Below are positions 10,701 through 18,920 of a stretch of DNA of 64,000 bases, piece by piece (position 1 is the stretch's first letter; each line of letters starts with the position of its first letter). The notes beneath the pieces were generated by a model that was given only the letters and a program-made list of their open reading frames with translations, did no database searches and was not told the DNA's origin. The translations under genes and the position numbers were made by a program. Origin of the DNA: Cellvibrionaceae bacterium (GTDB lineage: Bacteria > Pseudomonadota > Gammaproteobacteria > Pseudomonadales > Cellvibrionaceae); assembly GCA_002707785.1 (NCBI GenBank), contig PANW01000076.1, positions 62,001-126,000 on the forward strand, in the 5' to 3' direction.

Positions 10701-11231
10701 GTGGGTTTTACCCTCTACATGGATATGCTCGATCGTGCGGTTAAAGCCATCAAAGAAGGCCGCACACCGAATATTGAAGATGCTTTCGACACAGGTATCG
10801 ACGTTAATTTACGAATACCTGCATTAATCCCCGATGACTATCTCCCCGACGTCCACACCCGTTTGATGATCTATAAACGTATCGCAGGTGCCGAGACGGA
10901 TGAGGCCCTGCGCGAACTGCAGGTGGAGATGATCGACCGCTTTGGTCTACTGCCTGAAAGCACAAAGAACCTGTTCAAGATCAGCAGCCTAAAAATCGTT
11001 GCGCAACGACTCGGCATTAAGAAGTTGGAGGCCAGCGCCACCAATGGCCGCATTGAATTTGGTTCCGTCACAGAGGTGAATCCACTGACAATTGTAAAAA
11101 TGGTGCAAAGCCAACCACAGAAATACCGACTCGATGGCGGCAATCATTTTAAATTCAATCTCGATATGGATAATAGTGATGTTCGTCTTCAACGCGTCAC
11201 TGATTTATTGCAACAGCTCAGTGCCGCTTGA
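7779..11231 (+). CDS. mfd: transcription-repair coupling factor Mfd
   Basis: ATP-dependent translocase that removes RNA polymerase stalled at DNA lesions and recruits UvrA. It is 1150 residues, the full family length. Order of domains: a UvrB-like N-terminal module (about 1-350), the RNA-polymerase-interacting CarD-like domain (about 475-560, ELRIGAAVVHIDHGVGRYRGM), a RecG-type helicase with Walker A GDVGFGKT at 633-640, DEEH at 734-737 and TATPIPRTL, then the C-terminal TRCF domain. A TTGAGAG ribosome site precedes the ATG. UvrC is encoded at 42624-44477 in this same window. Confidence 0.98.
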   Translation: MIQQSPLSPVLNVKPGNKQQWGNLPGSSDALVLANAARLHDSLTLVVANNTESARQLENDLKFYAGNELTILHLPDWETLPYDNFSPHQDIISERLQTLYQLPQTQQGILVVPVSTLMHRLVPATFLNANSLMVKPGQRFVIADMRRQFENAGYHCVDTVYEHGEFAIRGSLVDIFPMGCQQPFRIDLFDDEVETLRTFDPETQRSIEQVEAIELLPAKEYPLDKAGISHFRDKWHQRFDVDHKACSIYQDISSGISPAGIEYYLPLFFDVCSTLFDYLPQTSQVFLQNNIDQATEQFWRDLSSRFDSHSGDLQRPILNPSEIFLSASEVFGYINTYPRTTLRSESLEVSAGHFNFACASTPDITINSRAENPLAQLENYLIETDQRVLFSAESAGRRESILELLERIDVQPQAVNSWQEFVDSSETIAITVAPLDKGISIPSRNITLITESELLGERIQQRRRRKQQQDQGEMVIRNLTELRIGAAVVHIDHGVGRYRGMETIAIDGQTSEFLTLEYANEAKLYVPVASLDLISRYSGADDGLAPLHKLGSEQWQKAKRKAAEQVRDAAAELLDIYARRAARQGFAFEDPREAYQRFSADFPFEETADQQTAIEAVYRDMTSKQPMDRLVCGDVGFGKTEVAMRAAFIAAHSGKQVAILAPTTLLAQQHFENFRDRFADWPVQIDVISRFRSGKEIDSVQNKLADGKIDVIIGPHKLLQSDLNYKDLGLLIIDEEHRFGVQQKEKLKSLRSEVDILTLTATPIPRTLNMAMSGIRDLSIIATPPAKRLSVKTFVRQNDNNMTKEAVLREILRGGQVYYLHNEVKSIEKTARELEELIPEARVTIGHGQMRERQLEQVMSDFYHKRFNVLVCTTIIETGIDIPNANTIIIDRADKFGLAQLHQLRGRVGRSHHQAYAYLLTPHKKAMTADAQKRLDAIAQTTDLGAGFTLATHDMEIRGAGELLGDDQSGQMQAVGFTLYMDMLDRAVKAIKEGRTPNIEDAFDTGIDVNLRIPALIPDDYLPDVHTRLMIYKRIAGAETDEALRELQVEMIDRFGLLPESTKNLFKISSLKIVAQRLGIKKLEASATNGRIEFGSVTEVNPLTIVKMVQSQPQKYRLDGGNHFKFNLDMDNSDVRLQRVTDLLQQLSAA

Positions 11232-11334
11232 ACGAGACTCGGTCGACACAATACGCTCGGACAGATAGTGCTAGAAGCGCCGTCATAGGTTCGTCCTCAG
11301 ATGCTATTTTTTCAGGAAAACGGAATCCCTAATA

Positions 11335-12405
11335 ATGCCGACACCCGCTAGCCTAACAAAACTCTTCGCCCCAGCAGTAAGTTTACTATTGGCAGCGGCA
11401 ACGCTCGGCACCACAGCGCTCGCGCAAGTGGATTCAAACAGCGCTCAGGAGCAACCCGAGGCGGATCGCTGGTATCAAGTTGAAGTCATACTGTTCGCTC
11501 ACAAACAAACCGCAAGTGACGAAATCCTTCGCAACGACATCGCCCTCGCCTATCCACCCAACTGGATTCAATTGAAAGACCCAGAGGCGCTTGTTGAGGC
11601 TTGCGAAGCTGCCGCACAAGCGGAACAAAGCTCTACCACCACTGACTCTGCTCGCGATATTAGCGCTTTGGAGCCCACTGACAATACGGCTGAAACCACC
11701 GCAGAGACTCACGATTCACTTTGCCCACAAATGGCAGATAGCGAAGACCGCGACGAGGCAATGCGCCAGCTGGTGGATCTAGAGAGAGAAGCCTACTACC
11801 TGCTACCCAAAGCGATGAGAGCTCTCAACGAACAAGCCCAAGAACTGAAATGGTCGCGTGCGCACCGAGTACTGTTCCATGAAGCTTGGCGCCAGCCAAT
11901 TCTCAACAGCGATCGAGCCACTTCGATTCTGGTTTCAGCAGGGGAAAGCTATGGTCAACACAAAGAGCTGGAAGGGACCTTTTCAATCAGTGTCTCGCGC
12001 TATCTACACCTTCGAACCAACCTGTGGTTTACCCAGTTTGCTCACAATTACGGACAGGACAAAGGCCTGTGGCCAGACCTTCCCACCAGCCCCGAACAAC
12101 TGGATTATTCAATCACCAAGATCGAAGAAGATATCACCTCGCCTTGGGACAAAATTGAACCGCTCAATGATGAATACGATAAGATTCTAGCTCGCCCTTT
12201 TGTGCCTGAACGCATCGCACTGATCAAACAAAAAAGACGCATGCGAAGCAAAGAAATACATTATGTGGATCACCCCAATGTGGGCATAATTTTGCTTATA
12301 GAGCCCTATGAAGTGCCTGTGGAAGAGGATCACACCGAAGAGCCCAACGCGGAATTAGCCCCTTTCGATACTCAGCCCACCGAGACCAGCTCATCCAATA
12401 ATTAG
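11335..12405 (+). CDS. csiV: CsiV-family periplasmic protein
   Basis: Secreted protein of 356 residues with a signal peptide (1-30, cleavage near TALA-Q). It has the family signature WYQVEVILFAHKQ at the start of the mature part and a second conserved block in the C-terminal half (RYLHLRTNLWF...). CsiV of Vibrio cholerae is a peptidoglycan-binding protein needed for PBP1A-driven wall synthesis. The match here rests on the N-terminal signature and on the conserved place directly after mfd, as in Pseudomonas. Residues 80-140 and the tail are acidic and low in complexity. The function in this organism is inferred. Confidence 0.72.
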   Translation: MPTPASLTKLFAPAVSLLLAAATLGTTALAQVDSNSAQEQPEADRWYQVEVILFAHKQTASDEILRNDIALAYPPNWIQLKDPEALVEACEAAAQAEQSSTTTDSARDISALEPTDNTAETTAETHDSLCPQMADSEDRDEAMRQLVDLEREAYYLLPKAMRALNEQAQELKWSRAHRVLFHEAWRQPILNSDRATSILVSAGESYGQHKELEGTFSISVSRYLHLRTNLWFTQFAHNYGQDKGLWPDLPTSPEQLDYSITKIEEDITSPWDKIEPLNDEYDKILARPFVPERIALIKQKRRMRSKEIHYVDHPNVGIILLIEPYEVPVEEDHTEEPNAELAPFDTQPTETSSSNN

Positions 12406-12486
12406 GCCGCGACCTATTCAGCGGTCCCTCTGCGAACTGCGACCCCAGCGACGTAAGAGCACTAAATACTGAAAAGAAACAGGCAC

Positions 12487-12515
12487 AAAAAAGCCGGATA
12501 GTTATCCGGCTTTTT
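12487..12515. terminator. Bidirectional terminator between csiV and csp
   Basis: A-run, then an 8-bp perfect stem (GCCGGATA / TATCCGGC) with a 2-base loop, then a T-run. It lies between the convergent csiV and cold-shock genes and can serve both. Confidence 0.9.
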
Positions 12516-12531
12516 CAATAAACAATGAGCG

Positions 12532-12744
12532 TTATACGCAGTTGACGTTTTCGGCCTGTAGACCTTTGTCCCCTTCAAGGATATCAAACTCTACCGATTG
12601 CCCCTCAGCCAAAGATCGGTAACCCTCTCCCTGAATGTTTCGGTAATGAACAAAAATATCATCACTACTTTCACCGCGAGTGATAAAGCCGTAGCCACGA
12701 GCATTATTAAACCACTTCACTGTGCCAACTTCACGAACTGCCAT
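12532..12744 (-). CDS. cold-shock domain protein (Csp)
   Basis: Single-stranded nucleic acid binding protein, an RNA chaperone of the CspA family. The 70 residues form one cold-shock domain: [15 protein letters not shown] (RNP1, GYGFI) and DIFVHYR (RNP2). A GAGG ribosome site precedes the ATG. The 319-base gap upstream leaves room for the long structured leader that cold-shock genes often have. Which Csp paralogue it is cannot be decided; it is monocistronic and ends at a strong terminator. Confidence 0.95.
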   Translation of the reverse strand: MAVREVGTVKWFNNARGYGFITRGESSDDIFVHYRNIQGEGYRSLAEGQSVEFDILEGDKGLQAENVNCV

Positions 12745-13063
12745 ACTGTCTACCTCATTATTTTTATATTCGTTTCATGCTGTTAAAGCCTAATCGAGAC
12801 AAACCTCTCAACACGTGCTCTACCCTTCTAGGACGAGGGAGATCCACGATGCCTCAAGCTCGGCTTACACCCTAGCGTATTTCTCCGCGACGCTATCCCC
12901 ATAGCAAGACATACCACGTAGAAAACAGTACCTTTTTAAGACAATTTAAGAAGGCTGTCCAGAAAAAAATTAACCTTTTTGATGATATTTCAAACAACAC
13001 GGAAAAACTAAAAAAAATGAGGAACAACAGCTCACTCAGCTGAGGACGCCCAAAAATGGGGCG
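12745..13063. other. csp leader/promoter region (no gene)
   Basis: The 319 bases upstream of csp on the minus strand hold no gene. The half next to mtnP contains the hairpin at 13045-13065 and an adjacent CTCAGCTGAG palindrome; the A/T-rich block around 12950-13020 is a plausible promoter and cold-shock leader. Confidence 0.5.
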
Positions 13064-13065
13064 TC
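13045..13065 (-). terminator. Possible terminator hairpin at the mtnP stop codon
   Basis: GACGCCC and GGGCGTC form a perfect 7-bp stem around a 7-base loop that overlaps the last bases of the phosphorylase gene. No T-run follows, so its role as a terminator is uncertain. Confidence 0.4.
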
Positions 13066-13804
13066 ACTTTTCCAACGCCTGTAGCAGCACCGCTTTGACG
13101 TTGCTCATCCCTCTCTCCACAACCCGGTGAATTTCTTCGAGAGTGATTGTCTGCTCGGTCATGCCCGCTCCCCAATTCACCACTAGGCACAAGCTGGCAT
13201 AATCGAGTTTTAACTCTCTCGCCAACGCGGCCTCCGGCATCCCGGTCATACCCACTAGGTCGCAGCCATCGTTACGACAGCGGCGAACTTCCGCCGCAGT
13301 TTCCAAACGAGGCCCCTGAGTCGCGCCATAAACACCACCATCTAGGCAATCGATGCCCAGATCTTTTGCAGCATTGAGTAAGCGCTGACGAGCGGCCGGG
13401 TGATAAGGCTCGGTAAAGTCAATATGATCCAAGGGACCGGCAACACCATCAAAAAAGGAATTTTCTCGCGCACTGGTGTAATCAATAATTTGGTCGGGAA
13501 CGACCAAAGCTTCAGGCCCCATCGATGGCGACAGCCCACCTACCGCATTGACCGCTAAAATTCCCGTTACACCTATGGTCTCTAGAGCTGCAATATTGGC
13601 TCGATAATTAATCTTGTGGGGGGCAATGGAGTGATCACCGCCATGTCTCGGCAAGAAAAAAAACTCTTCAGCTTGCCCGGACAAACGCCCACGCTTTATC
13701 TCTGCAGAGGGTTGACCGAATTGTGTCTGCGGGCGAAGAGCCTCCAACCACTCAACCTGATCGAAATCGCTGAGTCCCGTCCCCCCAATGACTGCGAGCG
13801 TCAC
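13064..13804 (-). CDS. mtnP: S-methyl-5'-thioinosine/thioadenosine phosphorylase
   Basis: Phosphorolytic cleavage of methylthio-nucleosides for purine and methionine salvage. Family blocks: IGGTGL (phosphate loop), RHGGDHSIAPHKINYRAN, NAVGG, TQGPRLET, DLVGMTGMPEAALARE. The purine site reads VVNWGAG, with Asn where adenosine-specific MTAPs have Asp, which favours 6-oxopurines as in the Pseudomonas methylthioinosine enzyme. The frame runs 38 codons upstream, but the GTG at 13804 has a GGGGAG site, overlaps the preceding stop as GTGA, and starts at the family N-terminus (246 residues). It follows the MscS-like gene in one operon. Confidence 0.88.
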   Translation of the reverse strand: MTLAVIGGTGLSDFDQVEWLEALRPQTQFGQPSAEIKRGRLSGQAEEFFFLPRHGGDHSIAPHKINYRANIAALETIGVTGILAVNAVGGLSPSMGPEALVVPDQIIDYTSARENSFFDGVAGPLDHIDFTEPYHPAARQRLLNAAKDLGIDCLDGGVYGATQGPRLETAAEVRRCRNDGCDLVGMTGMPEAALARELKLDYASLCLVVNWGAGMTEQTITLEEIHRVVERGMSNVKAVLLQALEK

Positions 13805-14946
13805 TTTTGCTCCCCTTTCACCAAGCCCTGCTGTAACGCCAGTAGTTCTGCTTCGCTGTGCGGACCACTCACATCCAACCCGTCTGGAATGTGCAGTGTT
13901 GATGTAGGGAAAGCGCACTCAGCCCCACAGGAATCTATGATGTCTAGAATCCCTAGCAGAATGTCTTGTTTTATCTCATGAAAACGCACCCAGTCGGTGG
14001 TTTTGGTAAAGGTGTAGACAAAGAAATCCAGAGAAGAAGCAGCAAAAGCATTGAAGTTAACAATCAAGGTCTGCTGTTGATCAATTTCTGGATGACTTCT
14101 CAAATAGCTCTTCACCTTCTCAACGATTTCCGGCAGCTGCTTGGCGTCATCATAGCGAACACCTAGCGTTTCGTAGATGCGCCGATTACTCATACGCGAA
14201 GGGTTTTCCAGAGAAATATGAGTAAAGGTTGCATTGGGGATATAGAGCGGGCGCTTATCAAAGGTTCGTATCCGCGTGAGACGCCAGCCGATGTCTTCGA
14301 CTGTCCCTTCGATTTGCTTGTCCGGTGAACGAATCCAGTCACCGACACTGAAGGGGCGATCCAAATACACCATTAAACCGCCAAAAAAGTTTGCCAGTAG
14401 ATCTTTGGCGGCAAAGCCCACGGCAATGCCACCAATACCACCGAACGCCAACACACCAGAAATGCTATAACCCAGTGATTGCAGCAACACCAACACGGCC
14501 GTAATCATCACCGACATGCGCAGCAACTTTCCAATCGCTCGCACCGTGGTGGCATCCATCGGTTTCTCAGCGTAGCGGGGATCCATTAAGTTGTCTTCAA
14601 CGCGACGAATCAGCAACACCAGAAACCAACTCAGCAATACAATGACGGCAACCTTGCGAACCGGAACCACCAATTCCAACAAGCTGTTGTCCGCAGCCTG
14701 AGCTGCGATTTGACCAGCGATAGACAAGCCCATCAACCAAACAAACCAACGCAATGGTCGGCGAGCCGCACAGAGCAATGCATCATCCCAAAGGTTGTGG
14801 GTCGCTTCGGCTTTCAATAACAAACGATCCAAGGTAACTCGCACGGTAAGTGCGGCCACTAAAGTCATCAATACAATGACAAACACTTCGAAAATCCAGT
14901 AGTTGCCACGGCCGATCCATTCAATGACGGTTTTACTCAACTCCAT
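13801..14946 (-). CDS. MscS-family mechanosensitive channel
   Basis: Inner-membrane channel protein of 381 residues. There are four hydrophobic segments (about 17-37, 66-85, 95-115, 130-165). The last runs into the pore-helix motif GGIGGIAVGFAAKDLLANFFGG, followed by the beta domain signature FSVGDWI and the cytoplasmic C-terminal domain. It is longer than E. coli MscS, closer to the YbdG/YbiO-like subclass in size. It overlaps nagZ by 14 bases and mtnP by 4, so the three are co-translated. Gating by membrane tension is inferred from the family. Confidence 0.9.
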   Translation of the reverse strand: MELSKTVIEWIGRGNYWIFEVFVIVLMTLVAALTVRVTLDRLLLKAEATHNLWDDALLCAARRPLRWFVWLMGLSIAGQIAAQAADNSLLELVVPVRKVAVIVLLSWFLVLLIRRVEDNLMDPRYAEKPMDATTVRAIGKLLRMSVMITAVLVLLQSLGYSISGVLAFGGIGGIAVGFAAKDLLANFFGGLMVYLDRPFSVGDWIRSPDKQIEGTVEDIGWRLTRIRTFDKRPLYIPNATFTHISLENPSRMSNRRIYETLGVRYDDAKQLPEIVEKVKSYLRSHPEIDQQQTLIVNFNAFAASSLDFFVYTFTKTTDWVRFHEIKQDILLGILDIIDSCGAECAFPTSTLHIPDGLDVSGPHSEAELLALQQGLVKGEQK

Positions 14947-16006
14947 AGTCCCTTTCCTTTGCCTTATTTCTTGGCTGAGTGGTAGCTTGCTGTGAAATTT
15001 GTTCGAGTCGAGCCTGTGTAGACCGCCAGCGAGAGCTCAGCCGCAGCTCATCCGAATTGACGACTTCACGTGCCCGCATAGATTCTCGACTGGCGTCATT
15101 GCGATAATAATCGTCCAGCGCCAATTCACTCAAAACGCTCAGAGCTCCCTGACGATTATTGCAGATCAAGATCATGTCACAACCCGCCTCAATTGCCGCC
15201 TGAGCACGCTCCGTATAACTGCCCATTTGCGTGGCACCTTCCATCGTAAGATCATCACTGAAAATGACGCCACCATAGCCCATTTGTCGACGCAAAATAT
15301 CCTGCAGCCACACTTTTGAGAAACCCACAGCGGCCTCAGCGTCTACCTGAGGAACGAGAATATGCGCCGGCATCACAGCATCTAAAGACGCCTTAAGCGC
15401 TTCAAACGGTATCAAATCCTTGATTCGAATCTCTTGCAAGCTTCGCTCATCGACCGGTAGCTCTAGATGGCTATCGCCCCTCACACTTCCATGGCCGGGA
15501 AAATGCTTGCCCGTCACCGCCATGCCCGCTTCACGAGCACCTTCTATGAAAGCGCCCGCCAACAGACTCACCCGCTCAGGGACAGCCGAAAAAGCACGAT
15601 CGCCGATAACACTGCAAAACTCATCGTCCACATCAAGCACGGGGGTATAACTGTAATCAATGCCAATCGCCAAAATCTCACTGGCTAACAACCACCCGCA
15701 ATCACGAGCCAGTGCCAGTGCGTCATCCCCATTGCTCTGATATAAGCTATCGAATACCTGCATGGGAGGAATGCGAGTGAACCCCTCTCTACAGCGCTGC
15801 ACTCTGCCTCCCTCCTGGTCGACGCTGATCAACAGCTCCGGGCGCACACGGCGAATCGACACCACCAATTGTTGCAGCTGGCTGTAACTCTCTATATTTC
15901 GAGAAAATAGAATAACGCCGCCGACAGCATCGTGCTGGAGCAGTTCGACTTCCGCAGCGGTGAGTTCAGTGGCGTCTAAATCTAGGACAACCGGGCCTAA
16001 GGTCAT
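14933..16006 (-). CDS. nagZ: beta-N-acetylhexosaminidase NagZ
   Basis: Cytoplasmic glycoside hydrolase family 3 enzyme that removes GlcNAc from anhydro-muropeptides during wall recycling. Its product can influence AmpR-type beta-lactamase control where present. Catalytic signatures: KHFPGHG at 167-173 followed by DSH at 178-180, and SDDL near 250 holding the nucleophile Asp; DQEGGRVQR near 63-71. I use the ATG at 16006 (MTLGPVVLDL) because it matches the family start, although the frame opens 12 codons earlier. Length 357. It lies directly after psrA, as in Pseudomonas. Confidence 0.95.
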   Translation of the reverse strand: MTLGPVVLDLDATELTAAEVELLQHDAVGGVILFSRNIESYSQLQQLVVSIRRVRPELLISVDQEGGRVQRCREGFTRIPPMQVFDSLYQSNGDDALALARDCGWLLASEILAIGIDYSYTPVLDVDDEFCSVIGDRAFSAVPERVSLLAGAFIEGAREAGMAVTGKHFPGHGSVRGDSHLELPVDERSLQEIRIKDLIPFEALKASLDAVMPAHILVPQVDAEAAVGFSKVWLQDILRRQMGYGGVIFSDDLTMEGATQMGSYTERAQAAIEAGCDMILICNNRQGALSVLSELALDDYYRNDASRESMRAREVVNSDELRLSSRWRSTQARLEQISQQATTQPRNKAKERDYGVE

Positions 16007-16069
16007 AAAATTCTCAATATGTGGATTAAAACAGAGGTACAAATAGGTAAGAAATGGATGGTCGCTCTA

Positions 16070-16084
16070 GCCGTCATTGACGGC
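16070..16084. repeat. 15-bp palindrome between psrA and nagZ
   Basis: GCCGTCA-T-TGACGGC is a perfect inverted repeat in the short gap between the psrA stop and the nagZ start. It could be a small hairpin in the psrA-nagZ message or an operator for nagZ. No T-run follows it. Confidence 0.4.
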
Positions 16085-16112
16085 CACTCAGGAGTCTATC
16101 CAATGGCTAGGC

Positions 16113-16760
16113 TTATTTGGCATCTTCGCTGTTCAACATGCCGGTAATCGCCGGCACCAGCAACCCCACAGCGTCATCGACAGTGCTGTCTTTATCAAAG
16201 TCTGCTTTGAGAATACTGCTGATGGAGTCGAAACTCGACAGAGTAAACACCGAGGCCCCCAGCATAAAATACAAACGCCAATAAAAAACTTCCGGCTGCA
16301 CCTCTGGCATGGCCTCCCTCAACAAACCCGTGAAACGCGAATAATAGTCACCGTATTCGGCAATAATAAAGTGGCGTAAATGTTCTTGGGATTGAGTATA
16401 AGCAAGCCCGAGCAAGCGCATAAACTGATTCGGGCTTTCACCCAAGCTCTGAGTCGACGCCAGCAACGTAGAAAAAAGAGTTTCAATCAGCTCATCAACA
16501 GTCAAAGTCTGACCTGCTTTTTGCTCAATACGCTCGCTTAGCGCTCGATCAAGTTGCTCGCAAAATGGGTTTAAAAAGCGAGCAAACACCGCCTGAATCA
16601 GGGCTTTTTTCGAGCCAAAGTGGTAATTGACCGCCGCCAAATTTACATTCGCCGTACTGGTAATAGTTCTCAACGACGTTTCCGCGTAGCCTCGCTCAGC
16701 GAACAAAACTCCCGCAGCATCTAAAATTCTCTCAATGGTATCCGGCTGCCCCATTTCCAC
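16113..16760 (-). CDS. psrA: TetR-family regulator PsrA
   Basis: Transcription factor. The N-terminal 50 residues (TIERILDAAGVLFAERGYAE, then TSLRTITSTANVNLAAVNYH, then FGSKKALIQAVF) are nearly identical to Pseudomonas PsrA as I remember it, and the gene sits between nagZ and lexA as there. PsrA represses beta-oxidation genes, responds to long-chain fatty acids, and activates rpoS in Pseudomonas. The rest of the 215 residues is the ligand-binding domain. The GTG at 16760 has an AAGAGA site at good spacing; an ATG at 16754 gives a start closer to the Pseudomonas protein. A PsrA-like inverted repeat lies 29 bases upstream. Confidence 0.9.
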   Translation of the reverse strand: MEMGQPDTIERILDAAGVLFAERGYAETSLRTITSTANVNLAAVNYHFGSKKALIQAVFARFLNPFCEQLDRALSERIEQKAGQTLTVDELIETLFSTLLASTQSLGESPNQFMRLLGLAYTQSQEHLRHFIIAEYGDYYSRFTGLLREAMPEVQPEVFYWRLYFMLGASVFTLSSFDSISSILKADFDKDSTVDDAVGLLVPAITGMLNSEDAK

Positions 16761-17098
16761 GACATCTCTTTAATAAAACAAGGATTTGGAACATACGTTT
16801 AGAAGATATTGATGTCAAGCAAGCGACTAGCGCTCTAGGGCTTCGCAGTTATCGACAGCTTTAGATTAATTTGTTCTCTCGGTGCATCCTCGAATAACCC
16901 CTAGACTTAAAAGCAGCACACTCGAGCCCCAACACGAGGAAAAAACGTTTAAAAATTAGGGAGTTATTTAGACCGTCCAAAATAGACCGATTAACGCGAG
17001 TTCTAGCGGGTAATTTTGCACCTTTTCAGACCTGACAATTGGCGGTATGTTTCAGCTAGATCAACACCCTCATCAATATAACAAAAGGGATTGTGCGC
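16761..17098. other. psrA promoter region and start of DUF6763 gene (no gene)
   Basis: A 338-base gap between divergent genes. It holds the PsrA-like inverted repeat at 16789-16800, an AAACGTTT palindrome at 16943-16950, and an imperfect TTTAGAC/GTCCAAA repeat near 16969-16983. No coding frame is supportable. Confidence 0.5.
16789..16800. promoter_or_regulatory. Candidate PsrA operator (autoregulation)
   Basis: GAAC-ATAC-GTTT is a near-perfect inverted repeat with a 4-base spacer. It resembles the published Pseudomonas PsrA site (G/C-AAAC, 2-4 bases, GTTT-G/C). Its place just upstream of psrA fits autorepression, which is known for this regulator. Confidence 0.45.
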
Positions 17099-17431
17099 AT
17101 GGCTTCTGCGAACCCCGGTCGCCCGGTAGTTATTGGAAACTGGTACCAAGACGTGGTTGAAAACCTCTATTTTGAAGTGGTGGCGCACGACAGCGCCGAA
17201 GGCTCTATTGAAATCCAATATTTAGATGGTGAAGTGAGCGAAATAGACCAAGACAGCTGGAACGAAATGATCTTGAACTCCGCCCCGCCGCCCGAAGATG
17301 CCAGCGCTGCATTCGAAATGTCGATGCCCGACAACAATTGGGACAACGATTTAGCCGCGCACTACAATCCGTGCAGCGATCCGCTCAACTCCATCGAACC
17401 CGATCTATTCCAAGGCTCTGAAGAGTTTTAG
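17099..17431 (+). CDS. small acidic protein, DUF6763-like
   Basis: A 110-residue cytoplasmic protein with no signal peptide or membrane segment. The N-terminal half (PVVIGNWYQDV, then FEVVAHDSAEGSIEIQYLDG) resembles a gammaproteobacterial family I know as DUF6763, in which WYQ and IEIQYFDG are conserved. The C-terminal half is acidic and rich in Asn/Pro. AAAGGGA precedes the ATG at 17099, which I prefer over the in-frame GTG at 17093. It sits alone between divergent psrA and the convergent LOG gene. No function can be given. Confidence 0.75.
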   Translation: MASANPGRPVVIGNWYQDVVENLYFEVVAHDSAEGSIEIQYLDGEVSEIDQDSWNEMILNSAPPPEDASAAFEMSMPDNNWDNDLAAHYNPCSDPLNSIEPDLFQGSEEF

Positions 17432-17475
17432 CTGCGCAGCGCTCACGTGAATGGGTATTTCTGAGGCAGCATGTC

Positions 17476-18117
17476 TCAGGTTGCATGACTAATAATGTGC
17501 CGAATAAAGATATCCCGGGCCTGCTCTACACTATCAACCACCGTGAACAGCTCGAGCTCATCCGCCTCTATGCAGCCGTGCTCGATCATCGTTGACGTCA
17601 TCCAATCGACTAAGCCACTCCAATAGTCTTGTCCCACCAACACGATAGGAAAGGCCTCTACCTTACATGTCTGTACCAGTGTAAGAGCCTCAAACAACTC
17701 ATCCAAAGTTCCGAATCCGCCTGGAAGAATGGCAAAACCAACGGCGTTTTTCACAAACATAAATTTGCGCACGAAAAAATATCGGAAAGATAAGCTGATG
17801 CTCTGATAGGGGTTAGCATCTTGCTCTCGGGGCAAAGTGATGTTCAACCCAACGGATTCGCCACTGGCCTCAAAAGCTCCGCGATTGGCACCCTCCATAA
17901 CCCCAGGACCACCACCAGTAATCACCGGTACGCCTTCAGCAGCCAACAGTTCACCCAACCGCTGCGCTTGGGCATAGGTATCACTGGACTCAGCAAAACG
18001 AGCACCACCAAAAACCGTTACCGCCCCCTTTAATTTTATTAATTGCTCAATCCCATCCACCAACTCGGATTGAATGCGCAGCACCCGCCATGCTTCAGGC
18101 ATTTTAGCATCTAGCAT
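17476..18117 (-). CDS. LOG family protein (TIGR00730-type)
   Basis: Rossmann-fold protein of the 'lysine decarboxylase-like' LOG group, 213 residues. It contains the two signature loops GGGPGVMEGANRGAF and PGGFGTLDELFE, the nucleotide and phosphoribose-binding motifs of cytokinin riboside 5'-monophosphate phosphoribohydrolases. Related bacterial proteins hydrolyse nucleoside 5'-monophosphates, so a nucleotide-salvage or housekeeping role is likely; the true substrate is not evident. GGAGG precedes the ATG. It is divergent from lexA, and the LexA boxes lie in the shared promoter gap. Confidence 0.9.
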   Translation of the reverse strand: MLDAKMPEAWRVLRIQSELVDGIEQLIKLKGAVTVFGGARFAESSDTYAQAQRLGELLAAEGVPVITGGGPGVMEGANRGAFEASGESVGLNITLPREQDANPYQSISLSFRYFFVRKFMFVKNAVGFAILPGGFGTLDELFEALTLVQTCKVEAFPIVLVGQDYWSGLVDWMTSTMIEHGCIEADELELFTVVDSVEQARDIFIRHIISHAT

Positions 18118-18201
18118 AAAACCTCCTTAAAACAACAACTTAGAAAGGATTACTTATCAGTATAGTCAGTATTCTGAAAAAAACTTGCGCGAGCACCTTT
18201 A

Positions 18202-18217
18202 CTGTATATAATCACAT
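18202..18217 (+). promoter_or_regulatory. LexA box 1
   Basis: CTGT-N8-ACAT with an AT-rich core, one mismatch from the SOS consensus CTGT-N8-ACAG. It lies 36 bases before the lexA start. Confidence 0.85.
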
Positions 18218-18220
18218 GTA

Positions 18221-18236
18221 CTGTATAAAAAATCAG
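18221..18236 (+). promoter_or_regulatory. LexA box 2
   Basis: CTGT-N8-TCAG with an A-rich core, one mismatch from the SOS consensus. It is offset 19 bases from box 1, giving the tandem arrangement typical of lexA autoregulation. Confidence 0.82.
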
Positions 18237-18252
18237 GAAGAGTAATCACCCA

Positions 18253-18855
18253 ATGATTAAGCTCACAGCCAGACAGGAAGAAGTACTCGGTCTCATCAAA
18301 CGAAACATTGAAGAAACCGGCTACCCACCGACACGCGCAGAAATCGCTAAAGAGTTGGGGTTTAAATCCGCCAACGCCGCCGAAGAGCATTTGAAAGCGC
18401 TCGCTCGCAAAGGGGCCATTGAAATGGTCGCCGGTGCCTCCAGAGGCATTAGACTTCCCGAGGAAGTCACCGGCATCCCGATTGTTGGTCGTGTAGCTGC
18501 CGGTAGCCCAGTACTTGCCACTGAACACATCGAAGATTACTGCAGTATTCCACACGATTTCTTCTCACCCGCCGCCGACTATTTCCTGCGAGTGACAGGC
18601 GAGAGTATGAAAGACATCGGCATCATGGACGGCGATCTGTTAGCCGTTCATAAAACCGAAAGAGCCAGAAATGGCGACATAGTGGTTGCGCGAATAGAAG
18701 ACGAAGTTACGGTGAAACGCTATCAGCGCAAGCGCTCCAGCCATCAAGTTGAGCTGTGGCCTGAAAATGAAGAATTTAATGTCATTGAAGTCGATCTCAG
18801 AGATACCGACTTTGCCATTGAAGGCTTGAGCGTCGGCGTCTTGCGTCGCGACTGA
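18253..18855 (+). CDS. lexA: SOS repressor LexA
   Basis: Repressor of the SOS regulon that cleaves itself when RecA is activated. The N-terminal winged helix (1-70) includes [24 protein letters not shown]. The cleavage site is Ala83-Gly84 in RVAAGSP, and the catalytic dyad is Ser118 (GESM) and Lys155 (VTVKRY). Length is 200, the normal value. Two LexA boxes lie just upstream, so it is autoregulated. The sulA-like gene follows 65 bases later without a terminator, which makes a lexA-sulA operon as in Pseudomonas. Confidence 0.98.
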   Translation: MIKLTARQEEVLGLIKRNIEETGYPPTRAEIAKELGFKSANAAEEHLKALARKGAIEMVAGASRGIRLPEEVTGIPIVGRVAAGSPVLATEHIEDYCSIPHDFFSPAADYFLRVTGESMKDIGIMDGDLLAVHKTERARNGDIVVARIEDEVTVKRYQRKRSSHQVELWPENEEFNVIEVDLRDTDFAIEGLSVGVLRRD

Positions 18856-18920
18856 TCCAGCCAAATCGAAATCAATTACTGATTGTAAATGACCACCAGG
18901 TACAGTGTTAGGAGAAGCCA

